Source of the DNA: Steroidobacteraceae bacterium | Lineage (GTDB): Bacteria; Pseudomonadota; Gammaproteobacteria; Steroidobacterales; Steroidobacteraceae | Assembly (NCBI GenBank): GCA_041395505.1 | Contig: JAWLAG010000001.1 | Coordinates: forward strand, 1 to 64,000 | DNA: 64,000 bases | Direction of reading: 5' to 3' | In this document: one piece after another, positions 35,541 to 44,703 of the stretch | Position numbering within the stretch: the first letter of the stretch is position 1 | Layout: each line of letters starts with the position of its first letter | Notes under the pieces: model-generated | Databases searched by the model: none | Seen by the model: only the letters and a program-made list of their open reading frames with translations | What the model was told of the DNA's origin: nothing | Made by a program: the position numbers and the translations under genes

Positions 35541-36605
35541 TCAGTCGAAGCTCCTTAGCGCGAGTCCACAGGCCGTCAGCAGTGCCGTGGCGTCGCGCTG
35601 CACGGCCTGGGCCTTGGAGCGCGACGAGAGTTTCATCTGGCCGAGCGGATCGCCCTTCTCGGCGGCGATACCGACGCGGCTCGCGATCACATCGCCAACG
35701 CCTGGGATGTTCGCGCAACCGCCGCAGACCAGGATCTTCTCCGGCTGCTCGCGGCCCGAACCCGAGGCGAGGTAGAACTGCAGCGAGCGGCTGACCTGCT
35801 GGGTCATGTCGTCGATGAAAGGATCGAGTACTTCGGACTGATAGTTACCCGGCAGGCCGCCTTCTTTCTTGGCGCGGCCCGCTTCTTCCATGGACAGTCC
35901 GTAGGTGCGCATGATCTCTTCGGTGAGCTGCTGGCCGCCGAAGGGAAAATCACGCGTATAGATGACGCGAAGATTGCGCAGCACGCTGAAGGTGGTGCTG
36001 CTCGCGCCGAAGTCAACGACCGCCACGGTGCGATCGATGCCGCCGTCGGGCATCTGGTGGGTCATGAGTTTGCAGGCGTTCTCGAGGGCGAAGGCCTCGA
36101 CATCGACCACGCGCGCGTTGAGACCCGCTGCCTTGACCGCGGCCTGGCGCTGATCGACGTTCTCGGTGCGCGTTGCCACCAGCAACACGTCGTTGGTGTC
36201 TGCGTCTTTCTCGGACGGCCCGAGGACTTCGAAATCGTAGCTGACTTCGTCCATCGGGAAGGGGATGTACTGATCGGCCTGCATCTCGACCTGGGCTTCG
36301 AGCTCGGCATCGCGCAGGTTGCGCGACATCTGGATGACCTTGGTGATGGCCGCATCGCCGCTGATGGCGATGGCGACTTCGGTGGCGCGCGCGCCGGCGC
36401 GCTTCGCGGCGCGGCGTATTGCCTCGCCGACTGCTTCGGCATCGACGATGGCCTTTTCGTTCATGGCATTCAGCGGGGTGGGTTCTGCAGCATAGGACTC
36501 GACGCGATACTGACCGCCGGCCATCGCCAGCTCGATCAGTTTCACCGACGACGTGGTGATATCGAGACCCAGCATGGGACGGTACTTACGTGCGAATAGG
36601 AACAT
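35541..36605 (-). CDS. pilM: Type IV pilus assembly ATPase-like protein PilM
   Basis: 354 residues. Actin/FtsA-like cytoplasmic protein that binds the PilN tail. LGLDITTSSVKLIEL is the phosphate-1 region, VDFGASSTTFSV is phosphate-2, and ILVCGGCANIPG is the adenosine motif. AAAGGA sits about 7 bp before the ATG. First gene of the pil operon, divergent from mrcA, the usual gammaproteobacterial arrangement. Confidence 0.96.
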   Translation of the reverse strand: MFLFARKYRPMLGLDITTSSVKLIELAMAGGQYRVESYAAEPTPLNAMNEKAIVDAEAVGEAIRRAAKRAGARATEVAIAISGDAAITKVIQMSRNLRDAELEAQVEMQADQYIPFPMDEVSYDFEVLGPSEKDADTNDVLLVATRTENVDQRQAAVKAAGLNARVVDVEAFALENACKLMTHQMPDGGIDRTVAVVDFGASSTTFSVLRNLRVIYTRDFPFGGQQLTEEIMRTYGLSMEEAGRAKKEGGLPGNYQSEVLDPFIDDMTQQVSRSLQFYLASGSGREQPEKILVCGGCANIPGVGDVIASRVGIAAEKGDPLGQMKLSSRSKAQAVQRDATALLTACGLALRSFD

Positions 36606-36670
36606 TAATTATCCTTTGCTTTTCAGTAAGATACGCCCAAAAGCCGCAATTGCATGCAACCACTCGGCCA

Positions 36671-36699
36671 ACTATATATCAGTGCACGGTTAAATTGAA
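36671..36699 (-). promoter_or_regulatory. Candidate sigma-70 promoter of pilMNOPQ
   Basis: On the minus strand TTCAAT (-35, plus coordinates 36694-36699) and TATAGT (-10, 36671-36676) are 17 bp apart. The expected start is about 60 bp before pilM. The -10 is a 5/6 match and the -35 is weak. Confidence 0.4.
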
Positions 36700-36700
36700 C

Positions 36701-36714
36701 GTGAGAACTCTCAC
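36701..36714. repeat. Short palindrome GTGAGA-AC-TCTCAC in the pilM-mrcA divergent promoter
   Basis: A 6-bp perfect dyad with a 2-bp centre, between the pilM -35 and the mrcA start about 100 bp away. It could be an operator for one or both units. No known regulator is assigned. Confidence 0.3.
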
Positions 36715-36811
36715 GATTCACAACGAATCTGTAATTTGCCCGACCGATGCCACAAACGGACGGTACTATGCATAGCGGCTCTGGGGCCTGCAAGCTCATG
36801 AAAGTGGTTCT

Positions 36812-39211
36812 GTGAAACGCCGATACATTTGGCTTTTCAGCGGCCTGGCTGCGGGTGTGATCTGCATCACAGTCGCGGTCCTGTATGCGCTGATCTGCGC
36901 CTATCTTTATGTCGCACCGAACCTCCCGACGGTCGAGGCGATGCGCAATACCGAGTTCCAGGTGCCACTGCGCGTCTACGCAAGAAGCGGCCAGCTGATC
37001 GCGCAGATCGGCGAGCAGCGGCGCATTCCCGTCAGTGCCGCGGAGATTCCCGATCTGGTGCGCAAGGCGTTCATTGCGGCCGAGGACGACCGTTTCTTCA
37101 AGCACAGCGGCATCGACTACCTGGGTGTGCTGCGCGCGGCGCTGGTCAACCTCGTCTCGGGTTCCAAGACGCAGGGCGCGAGCACGATCACCATGCAGAC
37201 TGCGCGCAACATGTTCCTGACGCTCGATCGCACCTACAGTCGCAAGCTCCAGGAAGTGTTCCTCACGTATCGCATGGAGCACGAGTTCACCAAGGACGAA
37301 ATCCTCTCGCTCTACCTCAATGTCATTTTCTTCGGCCAGAGAAGTTACGGCGTGGCTGCCGCCGCCGACGCCTACTTCGGCAAACCGCTCGACAAGCTGA
37401 GCGTCGCCGAAGTTGCGACCCTCGCCGGGCTCCCGCAGGCGCCGTCGCGATTCAATCCGATCACCAATCCCGAAGGCGCCGGTGCGCGGCGCGCCTATGT
37501 GCTGCGCCGCATGCGCGAACTGGGTTACATCGATGCCGAAACCGCAGAGGCGGCAAGCGCCGAGCCTGTCAAGGTAAGAGCCGGCGCCCGCAGCTTCGAT
37601 GTCGAGGCACCCTATGTCGCCGAGCTCGCGCGCCTCGAGCTGGTGCGTCGCTTCGGCGCCGCCGCGCAGAACGAAGGCTACAAGGTCGTCACGACCATCG
37701 ACAGCCGCCTGCAGGCGGCCGCCAACCGCGCCGTTCGCCTCGGGCTCCTCGAATACGACCGCCGCCATGGCTGGCGCGGCCCGGTGAGCCAGGTGAGTAT
37801 CGAGGCGAGCGCGACACCGGCGGGTTTCGAGGAATTGCTGGCGGAGTTCCCGCAGGTGGGCATGCTGCGGCCGGCGCTGGTTACGGCGGTCGCTGGCCAG
37901 ACCGCCAAGCTGTTCGTCAAGGACCTCGGCCGGCGTTCGCTCGAGTGGGAGGCCATTTCATGGGCCCGGCCTGCAGTCGGTGAGGTTGGCGTCGGCCCCG
38001 AACCCCGGAGTGCGGCCGATGTCCTCGGGGTCGGCGACGTGGTCTATGTGGTGGCGAGCGACAATGCCCGTGTTGGCGCCGAACTCGTACAGGTGCCGGA
38101 AGCGGAAGCGGCACTGGTGTCACTCGATCCGCGCGATGGCGCCGTCGCAGCCATGGTGGGCGGCTTCGATTATTTCGACAAGGCGCAGGGCAAGTTCAAT
38201 CGTGCCACCCAGGCCGAACGCCAGCCGGGTTCCTCGTTCAAGCCCTTCCTGTATTCGGCGGCGCTCGAGGACGGCTTTACGCCCGCGAGCATCATCATGG
38301 ATGCGCCGGTGGTGATGGAGGGCGACAATCTCGAAGAGGATTGGCGACCCGTCAATTCCGGTGGCCAGTTCTATGGCCCGACGCGATTGCGCGAAGCGCT
38401 CGTGCGCTCGCGCAACCTGGTCTCGATCCGCATCCTGCGTGATCTCGGCATTCCGGCTGCGATCGATCACGCCACGCAATTCGGTTTCGTGCGCAGTACC
38501 CTGCCCAACAACCTGACGCTCGCGCTCGGCACGGTGCAGATCACGCCGATCAACCTGGCGGCACGCTTCGCCACCTTCGCCAACGGCGGTTATCGAGTCG
38601 ACCCCTATTACATCGACCGCATCATCGCGCCCGATGGCAAGACGGTCTGGCAGGCCGAACCGCGCATGGTTTGTCCCGATTGCGAGTTCCTGCCCGAGAA
38701 GCAGCGCGCCGAACGCGCGATCAGTGCCGCCAATGCCTGGCTGATGGACGACATGATGCGTGACGTCGTGCGCCGCGGCACCGGTCGGCGTGCCATGGCG
38801 CTTGGGCGCAATGACGTCGCCGGCAAGACCGGCACGACCAACGAGGCCAAGGACACCTGGTTCAATGGTTTCACTCCGGATGTCGTCACGTCGGTGTGGG
38901 TCGGCTATGACCAGGCGCGGCCACTCGGCGCGGGCGAGGAAGGCAGCCGTACGGCGTTGCCGATCTGGATCGAGTACATGCGGGAGGCGTTGCGCAACCT
39001 CCCGCAGCACTGGCCGGACATGCCGGGAGGCCTGGTGCGACTGCGCATCTCGCCATCGACGGGTGCGCCAGCGTCGGAGGACGACCCCGATGCCATCGTG
39101 GAGACCTTCCTCGAAGGGCATCTGCCGAATGGCGAGCAGCCGGTGGAAGGTATGCCGCAAAGCACCGTCGGCAGTGGCAACGATGGCGGCTCGGGTGAAC
39201 CCATTTTCTGA
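36812..39211 (+). CDS. mrcA: Penicillin-binding protein 1A (glycosyltransferase/transpeptidase)
   Basis: 799 residues. Bifunctional peptidoglycan synthase. Membrane helix about 8-32. GT51 domain has the catalytic E91 in EDDRFFKH and QGASTITMQTARN. A PBP1A-type OB region lies at about 310-410. The transpeptidase has SXXK in PGSSFKPF, SRN in VRSRNLVS and KTGTT. GTG start at 36812. Next to pilMNOPQ as in many gammaproteobacteria. Confidence 0.96.
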   Translation: MKRRYIWLFSGLAAGVICITVAVLYALICAYLYVAPNLPTVEAMRNTEFQVPLRVYARSGQLIAQIGEQRRIPVSAAEIPDLVRKAFIAAEDDRFFKHSGIDYLGVLRAALVNLVSGSKTQGASTITMQTARNMFLTLDRTYSRKLQEVFLTYRMEHEFTKDEILSLYLNVIFFGQRSYGVAAAADAYFGKPLDKLSVAEVATLAGLPQAPSRFNPITNPEGAGARRAYVLRRMRELGYIDAETAEAASAEPVKVRAGARSFDVEAPYVAELARLELVRRFGAAAQNEGYKVVTTIDSRLQAAANRAVRLGLLEYDRRHGWRGPVSQVSIEASATPAGFEELLAEFPQVGMLRPALVTAVAGQTAKLFVKDLGRRSLEWEAISWARPAVGEVGVGPEPRSAADVLGVGDVVYVVASDNARVGAELVQVPEAEAALVSLDPRDGAVAAMVGGFDYFDKAQGKFNRATQAERQPGSSFKPFLYSAALEDGFTPASIIMDAPVVMEGDNLEEDWRPVNSGGQFYGPTRLREALVRSRNLVSIRILRDLGIPAAIDHATQFGFVRSTLPNNLTLALGTVQITPINLAARFATFANGGYRVDPYYIDRIIAPDGKTVWQAEPRMVCPDCEFLPEKQRAERAISAANAWLMDDMMRDVVRRGTGRRAMALGRNDVAGKTGTTNEAKDTWFNGFTPDVVTSVWVGYDQARPLGAGEEGSRTALPIWIEYMREALRNLPQHWPDMPGGLVRLRISPSTGAPASEDDPDAIVETFLEGHLPNGEQPVEGMPQSTVGSGNDGGSGEPIF

Positions 39212-39226
39212 TCGACGGACCGGCGC

Positions 39227-39850
39227 ATGGTGAAGCAGCTATCGCCCCGCAGCGCAAATCTCAAGCGGGCGCTTGCCCAGGAAGCGGCACGCATCATGAT
39301 CGAGCATGGCATCGCGGACTTCCTGACCGCCAAGCGCAAGGCTGCGGAGCGTTTCGGTGTCAGCGACCAGGGCGCATTGCCCAAGAACCGCGAAATCGAG
39401 CTCGCACTCGCCGAGCACCAACGCCTGTTCGGTGCCGCCGAGCACGAACGCCAACTGCGGCACAAACGCGATACGGCGGCAACGGTGATGCGGCTCCTCG
39501 AATCCTATCAGCCGCGGCTGGTCGGCGCGGTGCTCGCCGGTACGGCGAGTGCCCACTCGGTCATCGAGCTGCACCTGTTCGCCGAGCGCGCGGAACTCGT
39601 CTCGATCGCGCTGCTCGATGCAGACATTGAATATGAAGTCGTGACCCGCAGGATCCGCATGGGCGGGGATCATCAGGCCGAGGTTCCGGCGCTGCGCTTC
39701 GGGTTCGATGACGAGGAATTCCTCGCGCTGGTGTTTCCGGTCGACGGGCTACGCCAGGCGCCATTGAGCGCAGTGGACGGCCGCCCGATGCGGCGCGCAG
39801 GTGAAGCCGAAGTCACGGCCTTGCTCGCCGCGGCGCCGGCCGCGCTGTGA
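39227..39850 (+). CDS. Conserved protein of unknown function downstream of mrcA
   Basis: 207 residues. Helical N-terminal half (KRALAQEAARIMIEHG, FLTAKRKAAERFGV) followed by a domain with LVGAVLAGTASAHSVIELHLFAE and a C-terminal NGLRQAPLSAVDGRPMRRA-like ending (here DGLRQAP, DGRPMRRA). The GAVLAGTAS/ELHLF pattern hints at a nucleotidyltransferase-like fold, but this is only a resemblance. 15 bp after mrcA, so probably co-transcribed. Confidence 0.7.
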   Translation: MVKQLSPRSANLKRALAQEAARIMIEHGIADFLTAKRKAAERFGVSDQGALPKNREIELALAEHQRLFGAAEHERQLRHKRDTAATVMRLLESYQPRLVGAVLAGTASAHSVIELHLFAERAELVSIALLDADIEYEVVTRRIRMGGDHQAEVPALRFGFDDEEFLALVFPVDGLRQAPLSAVDGRPMRRAGEAEVTALLAAAPAAL

Positions 39851-39871
39851 GCAACGCGCAAGCTGATGAGT

Positions 39872-39961
39872 GGGCCTGCGCGTTTTGGCCTATTTCCAGG
39901 ATCGTGCGCGCCAGGGATGGATTTACGGCGGTCCTGGAAATAGACCGAAACGTGCAGGCCC
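39872..39961. repeat. 90-bp palindromic element (30-bp arms, 30-bp centre) between 39227 gene and gltA
   Basis: The left arm 39872-39901 and right arm 39932-39961 are inverted repeats matching at 27 of 30 positions. Read as plus-strand RNA, two of the three differences are G-U wobbles. The centre (39902-39931) contains a GTAAATCCATCCCTGG-like stretch on the minus strand. It lies between two convergent genes. It has the size and layout of a MITE/REP-type element or a long bidirectional hairpin, and the family is not identified. Confidence 0.7.
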
Positions 39962-39979
39962 GCGCATTATTGCGCGGGC
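39958..39979 (-). terminator. Hairpin downstream of gltA
   Basis: gcccgcgca (39958-39966) and tgcgcgggc (39971-39979) form a perfect 9-bp stem with a TTAT loop, 22 bp past the gltA stop. There is no clear T run, and the distal arm overlaps the edge of the 90-bp palindrome. Probable gltA transcript end. Confidence 0.5.
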
Positions 39980-40000
39980 GGTCGCCGCGAGAATCGCGGG

Positions 40001-41299
40001 CTAGCGGCGAGCGCCGACCGCGACGTAGTCGCGGCGAGTGGCTCCGGAGTACAACTGGCGCGGCCGCCCGATCTTGTTGGCAGGGTCCGCGATCATCTCC
40101 TGCCAGTGCGACACCCAGCCGGCGGTGCGCGCGATCGCGAACATCACTGTGAACATCGAACGCGGAATCCCGAGCGCGCTGTAGATGATGCCCGAGTAGA
40201 AATCGACGTTCGGGTAGAGCTTGCGCGAGACGAAATATTCGTCCTTGAGGGCGATTTCCTCGAGGCGCTGCGCGAGTTCGAACAGGGGATTGTCGCTGCG
40301 CCCCATGTTGGCGAGCACCTTGTGGCACATTTCGCGAATGATCTTGGCGCGCGGATCGAAATTCTTGTAGACGCGGTGACCGAAACCCATGAGCCGCACG
40401 TTGGAGTTCTTGTCCTTGACCTTGTCGAGGAACTTCGGCACGGCTTCGGCGGAGCCGATGCCCTCGAGCATCTCGAGCACGGCCTCGTTGGCGCCGCCAT
40501 GTGCCGGCCCCCACAATGCGGAGACGCCTGCGGAAATGGCCGCGTAAGGATTCGCGCCGGTGCTGCCGGCTAGACGCACGGTCGAAGTGCTGGCGTTCTG
40601 CTCGTGGTCCGCATGCAGGATCAGCAGCAGGTCGAGCGCCTTGGCGGCGAGCGGATCGACTTCGTACTTCTCGCAGGGCACGGCGTAGAACATGTGCAGC
40701 AGGTTGCTGCAGTAGTCGAGGTCGTTGCGCGGATAGACATAGGGCTGGCCGAGCGCGTGCTTGTAGGCCGCTGCGGCGATGGTCGGGATCTTGGCAATGA
40801 TGCGGTGCGCGAAAATCTCGCGATGGCGCGGGTTATAGATGTCCATCGAGTCGTGATAGAAGGCGGACATCGAGGCGACGATCCCCGAGACCATGGCCAT
40901 GGGATGCGCATTGAAATGAAAGCCATTGAACATGCGCAGCAGCGACTCGTTGATCATCGTGTGCCGCGAAATGTTGAGCGTGAATTCCTCGAGCTCGCCG
41001 CGCTTGGGCAGCTCGCCATTCAGCAACAGGTAGGCGACTTCCAGGAAACTCGATTTCTCGGCCAGCTGATCGATCGGATAGCCGCGGTAGAGAAGAATGC
41101 CTTCGTCGCCATCGATATAGGTGATCTTGCTCTCGGTGCTCGCCGTCGCCATGAAGCCCGGGTCGAAAGTCCACACGCCGTGGTTCTTGTTGAGCGCGGC
41201 GATGTCGAGTACATCGGGACCGATGGTGCCGCTACGCACGGGCAGCTGTGATTCCTTGCCCGTGGCGTTGTCGGTGAGTTTGAAGGTCTTGGACGTCAT
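40001..41299 (-). CDS. gltA: Citrate synthase (type II, hexameric)
   Basis: 432 residues. Condenses acetyl-CoA and oxaloacetate in the TCA cycle. Visible signatures: [21 protein letters not shown] (split by pattern; catalytic His region), [15 protein letters not shown] with a catalytic His, and [15 protein letters not shown] with Asp. ATG 41299 (MTSKTFKL) is chosen by similarity to other GltA N termini. Monocistronic on minus. Confidence 0.96.
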   Translation of the reverse strand: MTSKTFKLTDNATGKESQLPVRSGTIGPDVLDIAALNKNHGVWTFDPGFMATASTESKITYIDGDEGILLYRGYPIDQLAEKSSFLEVAYLLLNGELPKRGELEEFTLNISRHTMINESLLRMFNGFHFNAHPMAMVSGIVASMSAFYHDSMDIYNPRHREIFAHRIIAKIPTIAAAAYKHALGQPYVYPRNDLDYCSNLLHMFYAVPCEKYEVDPLAAKALDLLLILHADHEQNASTSTVRLAGSTGANPYAAISAGVSALWGPAHGGANEAVLEMLEGIGSAEAVPKFLDKVKDKNSNVRLMGFGHRVYKNFDPRAKIIREMCHKVLANMGRSDNPLFELAQRLEEIALKDEYFVSRKLYPNVDFYSGIIYSALGIPRSMFTVMFAIARTAGWVSHWQEMIADPANKIGRPRQLYSGATRRDYVAVGARR

Positions 41300-41414
41300 G
41301 GTGGCAGTGCTGTAGCGAAATGGATCAGGCAGAGCGTTACACGGCGGCGCAGCGGAATCAAGGCGCTGCCTCACGCAACGCCTTGCCGCAGGTCCCAGAT
41401 CCTGTTATCGGACG

Positions 41415-42890
41415 CTACTCGACAGTCTTGAACAACTGACCGGGCTTGAGATTGCTGTCCGGGTAGACGCCGTTGATGAGCTGCAGCTCTTCTTTCTTGT
41501 ATTTCTCGACAGGCACGTCGCTGGCGTATTGGTCGATGCTCTGTGGACCATCGGCGGCGCGGATCTTCAGCCGGTAGGGTTCGGCCAGCGGAAACTCCGA
41601 GGGCTTGAGGCTACGCAATGTCTGCGCGACCGACACGAACAGGCCATCGGCTTCGGGACGGCCCTGGTTCGCCGACTTGCTCGCGCCGCCGAACACGAAG
41701 GCACTCTTGTCCCTGTAAATGACGGTCCAGCGCACCGGCCCCTGGCCATTGTCGAGCGGCGAACCCGTGCGTGCGAGCAGCGTGTAGCCGTCCATGCCAT
41801 TCGAGCTGATCGCTTCGCCGCCTGCGAGACTCGCGCCTTTGAGTTTCTCGAGCAGGAACTCGCGCGGCGCCTTGTTCTCCGGGCGCACCTCGGACGTCAA
41901 CTGCATGACGCTGTCCTTGTTGACGGTATAGGCGAGCAGGCGATCGCGCATGTTCTCCACCGTCCAGCCCCTGGGGAAGGCGAGCGTGATGCCCATGCCG
42001 GCGTGATAGAAGCGATTTTCGCGCACGATGCCCTGGGCGCGGCTCGAACCATAGGGCATGCCATCGAGCATGCGCAGGTAGCGGTCGTGGTTCTCGACCC
42101 AGCCGCCTTCGGGTGTCCCGCCCTGGAAGGCCGCGGCGCCCTTGGCGGCTTCGAAGGCGCGGGAGTCCGGCGCCGGATGGGAGGAGAAAACCCCATGGTA
42201 GATCTGCGGCTCGCGCCCTTCCTCACGGGCACGATCGCGTTCGAAGCGCTCCTGCGCCTTGAACATCTCGAAGGTGCGCGCCATGGCCTCGGGCTGGTAG
42301 CCGGCCTTCGCCGCGTATTTCAGTCCATAGCGATCGGCTTCGGCTTCGCTCTCGCGTCCATAGCCCTGCACCCATGCAGCCGCGCCGATGTTCGCCATTT
42401 GCGCCACGGCCTGTGATCCGGTGGCGATCGCAGCGCCGACCGAGAGGATCGAGGCCAGCATGCCGCGTGATTGGCGGCGGGCCGGATGGCGCAACGTGAC
42501 GTGCGCGATCTCGTGGCCTATGACCGACGCGATCTCCGCTTCGGAATTGAGGTGGGTCAGGAGACCACGGTGCAGGTAGACATAGCCACCGCCGGTCGTG
42601 AACGCGTTGACGGACTCGTCGTCCAGCACCACGAATTTCCATTCCTCATCGGGCAGGTCGCTCTGCCTTGCCACGCGCTGGCCGATTTCGTTGATGTAAT
42701 CCTGGACGGCCTGGTCCTCATAGGCCCCGTAGAACTTGATGATTTCTTCATAGGCGCGTCGCGCGGACTCGCGCTCGCTTTTCATCGAACTGAGCACGAC
42801 ATTCTGCTTGCCGGTCGCCGGGTTGGTGGCGCAGCCGGCCACCGCCACGGCGGTCAGCAGCATCAGGACGAATTTCTGGATCATGCGCAA
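41415..42890 (-). CDS. M48-family zinc metalloprotease lipoprotein
   Basis: 491 residues. Lipobox VAVAGC (Cys20). Peptidase domain with H126-EIAH130 and the third ligand region E182-A-E-A-D186, then a C-terminal domain (about 290-490) as in long M48 periplasmic proteases related to BepA, but without clear TPRs. Probably acts in envelope protein quality control (family-based). Minus strand, after rpmE. Confidence 0.88.
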   Translation of the reverse strand: MRMIQKFVLMLLTAVAVAGCATNPATGKQNVVLSSMKSERESARRAYEEIIKFYGAYEDQAVQDYINEIGQRVARQSDLPDEEWKFVVLDDESVNAFTTGGGYVYLHRGLLTHLNSEAEIASVIGHEIAHVTLRHPARRQSRGMLASILSVGAAIATGSQAVAQMANIGAAAWVQGYGRESEAEADRYGLKYAAKAGYQPEAMARTFEMFKAQERFERDRAREEGREPQIYHGVFSSHPAPDSRAFEAAKGAAAFQGGTPEGGWVENHDRYLRMLDGMPYGSSRAQGIVRENRFYHAGMGITLAFPRGWTVENMRDRLLAYTVNKDSVMQLTSEVRPENKAPREFLLEKLKGASLAGGEAISSNGMDGYTLLARTGSPLDNGQGPVRWTVIYRDKSAFVFGGASKSANQGRPEADGLFVSVAQTLRSLKPSEFPLAEPYRLKIRAADGPQSIDQYASDVPVEKYKKEELQLINGVYPDSNLKPGQLFKTVE

Positions 42891-42961
42891 CTCCCAGCCG
42901 ATAGGTCGCAGCCGGCCCCCATATTAAATGGTAGAGCCGGGCCGGGCAGCTGAAGTTCCGG

Positions 42962-43177
42962 CTAGCGGGCGCCGGTCTGCTGGGCGTACTTGCGACGGAA
43001 CTTGTCGACGCGACCCGCGGTGTCGACGATTTTCTGCTTGCCCGTGAAGAACGGGTGGCAGTTGGAGCAGACTTCGACGGCCAGGTCCGTGCCCAGGGTG
43101 GAACCCGTCTTGAAGGTATTGCCGCAGCTGCAGCTAACGGTAATTTCCTTGTAATCCGGATGGATGCTGGCTTTCAT
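42962..43177 (-). CDS. rpmE: 50S ribosomal protein L31 (zinc-binding form)
   Basis: 71 residues. Zn-binding cysteines C16, C18, C37 and C40 (CSCG, CSNC) mark the C+ type, and HPFFTGKQK and VDKFRRKY are L31 signatures. A GC-rich hairpin (43209-43224, gcgaccc/gggtcgc) lies 32-47 bp upstream in the leader. The 335-bp upstream gap carries DnaA boxes. Confidence 0.96.
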   Translation of the reverse strand: MKASIHPDYKEITVSCSCGNTFKTGSTLGTDLAVEVCSNCHPFFTGKQKIVDTAGRVDKFRRKYAQQTGAR

Positions 43178-43512
43178 GGCGGTCCTGCAGTGGCTGGTTC
43201 GGCTAACGGCGACCCCAGGGTCGCGGGGCCGCGCAGTCTAACGGGACAGGCGGCCCGGCTCAAGGGTCGGCCGTTATCCACAAAATCTGTGGATAACTCT
43301 GTGGCTAACTCGAGGGCCGGGGTCGTTTGCGGGCCCGAAAAAACCATAATTGTTGGCTTGGTCAAAAAATGACCAAAACATTATATATATATAAAACAAT
43401 CGGTTACGTGACTCTCATTGTGTCATTTGGGTTAAATAGGATGTAACCCGCTCATTTTCGCTCGCCGGCCGCGAGCTGTGCATAAACCAGCGGCGGTCCT
43501 CGCGATTCGAGC
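43178..43512. other. DnaA-box cluster with AT-rich tract; candidate replication origin
   Basis: The only non-coding gap over 300 bp in the window. It holds TTATCCACA (43274-43282), TGTGGATAA (43288-43296, perfect, reverse), TGTGGCTAA (43300-43308, one mismatch, reverse) and TGTGCATAA (43477-43485, fits TTATNCACA in reverse). An AT-rich tract with alternating TA runs from about 43362 to 43400, far below the local GC level. A perfect hairpin TTGGTCA-A5-TGACCAA (43358-43376) borders it, and GGGTTA/TAACCC form another dyad (43429-43449). This is the oriC pattern of clustered DnaA boxes beside a duplex-unwinding element, but no dnaA, dnaN, gyrB, rpmH or mnmG is nearby in the window. Confidence 0.55.
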
Positions 43513-44703
43513 TTAACCCACGGTCTTTTCTTGGTTTTTTTTCGCCGTGTAGGGGCCATGATCGTCCGGCAGAAACGGCAGCAGCGCGTCGTTCAGAAAA
43601 CCAAGGCCTCTGGCAGTGGGGCGAATCCGGCCATCTTCCCGCGCAACGAGGCCGCGCGCGGCCAACATGGACCATTGCGCGTCACAGCTGCCGAGCGCAA
43701 GCCCGGTGCGCGCGGTGAACAGCGGCTCCTCGAAGCCATCGACCAGTCGCAAGGCATTCAGCATGAACTCGAACGGCAGCTGGCGACTGTCAACCGCCTG
43801 CTCGTCACGCCAGCGCTCGACGCGCGCGATGTAGCGACGCGGGTCACGCACCCGGGTACTGCGGTGCACGGCGAAGGGGTCGAACCCGGTCCGCTTGCCA
43901 TGCGCGCCGGCACCGATGCCGATGTAGTCGCCAAATTGCCAGTAATTGAGGTTGTGCCGGCATCGCGCGCCTTCCTGCGCATAGGCGGATACTTCATAAC
44001 GAACGAGACCCGCCGCCCTGAGCCGGTGCTGGCATTGCGCCAGCATTTCATCAATCACGGCCTCATCGGGCAACCGTGGCGGATGCGCAGCGAACACAGT
44101 GCCGGGCTCGAGGGTCAGTTGATAGTGCGACAGGTGTGGCGGTGCGTAAGACAGCGCGGTTTCGATATCCCGAAGCGCCGCTGCCGTGTCCTGCCCGGGC
44201 AGGCCATACATCAGATCGAGATTGAAATTGGCGATACCGGCGGCGCGAATCTCGTCGATCGCGAGCGCAGTATCGAGCGGTGAGTGAATGCGCCCAAGCC
44301 GCTCGAGCGCGCCGGCGTCGAAACTCTGCGCGCCGAGCGAGATCCGGTTGACGCCCGCAGCAGCGTAGTCGGCGAAACGGCCTCGCTCGACAGTGCCCGG
44401 GTTGGCCTCGAGGGTCACCTCGACATCATCGGCGAGAGCGAGTGCGGCGCCTGCTGCCGCGAGCACGCGCTCGATGCTTGCCGCACCGAACAGGCTCGGC
44501 GTACCGCCGCCGAAGAAGATGCTCTGGATCGCACGCCCGCCCGCCTGCTCGGCGCTCCTCGCGAGATCGTCGATCAGCGCATCGACATAGATGCGCTCCG
44601 GCAGGTCGCCCTTGAGCGCATGTGAGTTGAAATCGCAGTAGGGACATTTGCGCACACACCAGGGCATGTGCACGTACAGGGCGAGCGCCGGCAGTGCATT
44701 CAC
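43513..44703 (-). CDS. hemW: Radical SAM heme chaperone HemW
   Basis: 396 residues. Related to coproporphyrinogen dehydrogenase HemN but acts as a heme chaperone. The radical-SAM cluster motif is C16-x3-C20-x2-C23 followed by F25 (CVRKCPYCDF), the HemW-type CX3CX2CXF that lacks the extra HemN cysteine. GGGTPSLF and LDLMYGLPGQ follow. GTG at 44703 overlaps the rdgB TGA (GTGA). Confidence 0.94.
   Translation of the reverse strand: MNALPALALYVHMPWCVRKCPYCDFNSHALKGDLPERIYVDALIDDLARSAEQAGGRAIQSIFFGGGTPSLFGAASIERVLAAAGAALALADDVEVTLEANPGTVERGRFADYAAAGVNRISLGAQSFDAGALERLGRIHSPLDTALAIDEIRAAGIANFNLDLMYGLPGQDTAAALRDIETALSYAPPHLSHYQLTLEPGTVFAAHPPRLPDEAVIDEMLAQCQHRLRAAGLVRYEVSAYAQEGARCRHNLNYWQFGDYIGIGAGAHGKRTGFDPFAVHRSTRVRDPRRYIARVERWRDEQAVDSRQLPFEFMLNALRLVDGFEEPLFTARTGLALGSCDAQWSMLAARGLVAREDGRIRPTARGLGFLNDALLPFLPDDHGPYTAKKNQEKTVG

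Noticed and set aside
36655..36670. tRNA-Ser-like stretch (TGGCCGAGTGGTTGCA, minus strand)
   Set aside because: Resembles a D-arm, but no anticodon arm, T-loop or acceptor pairing follows. Treated only as a weak sigma-54-spaced motif.
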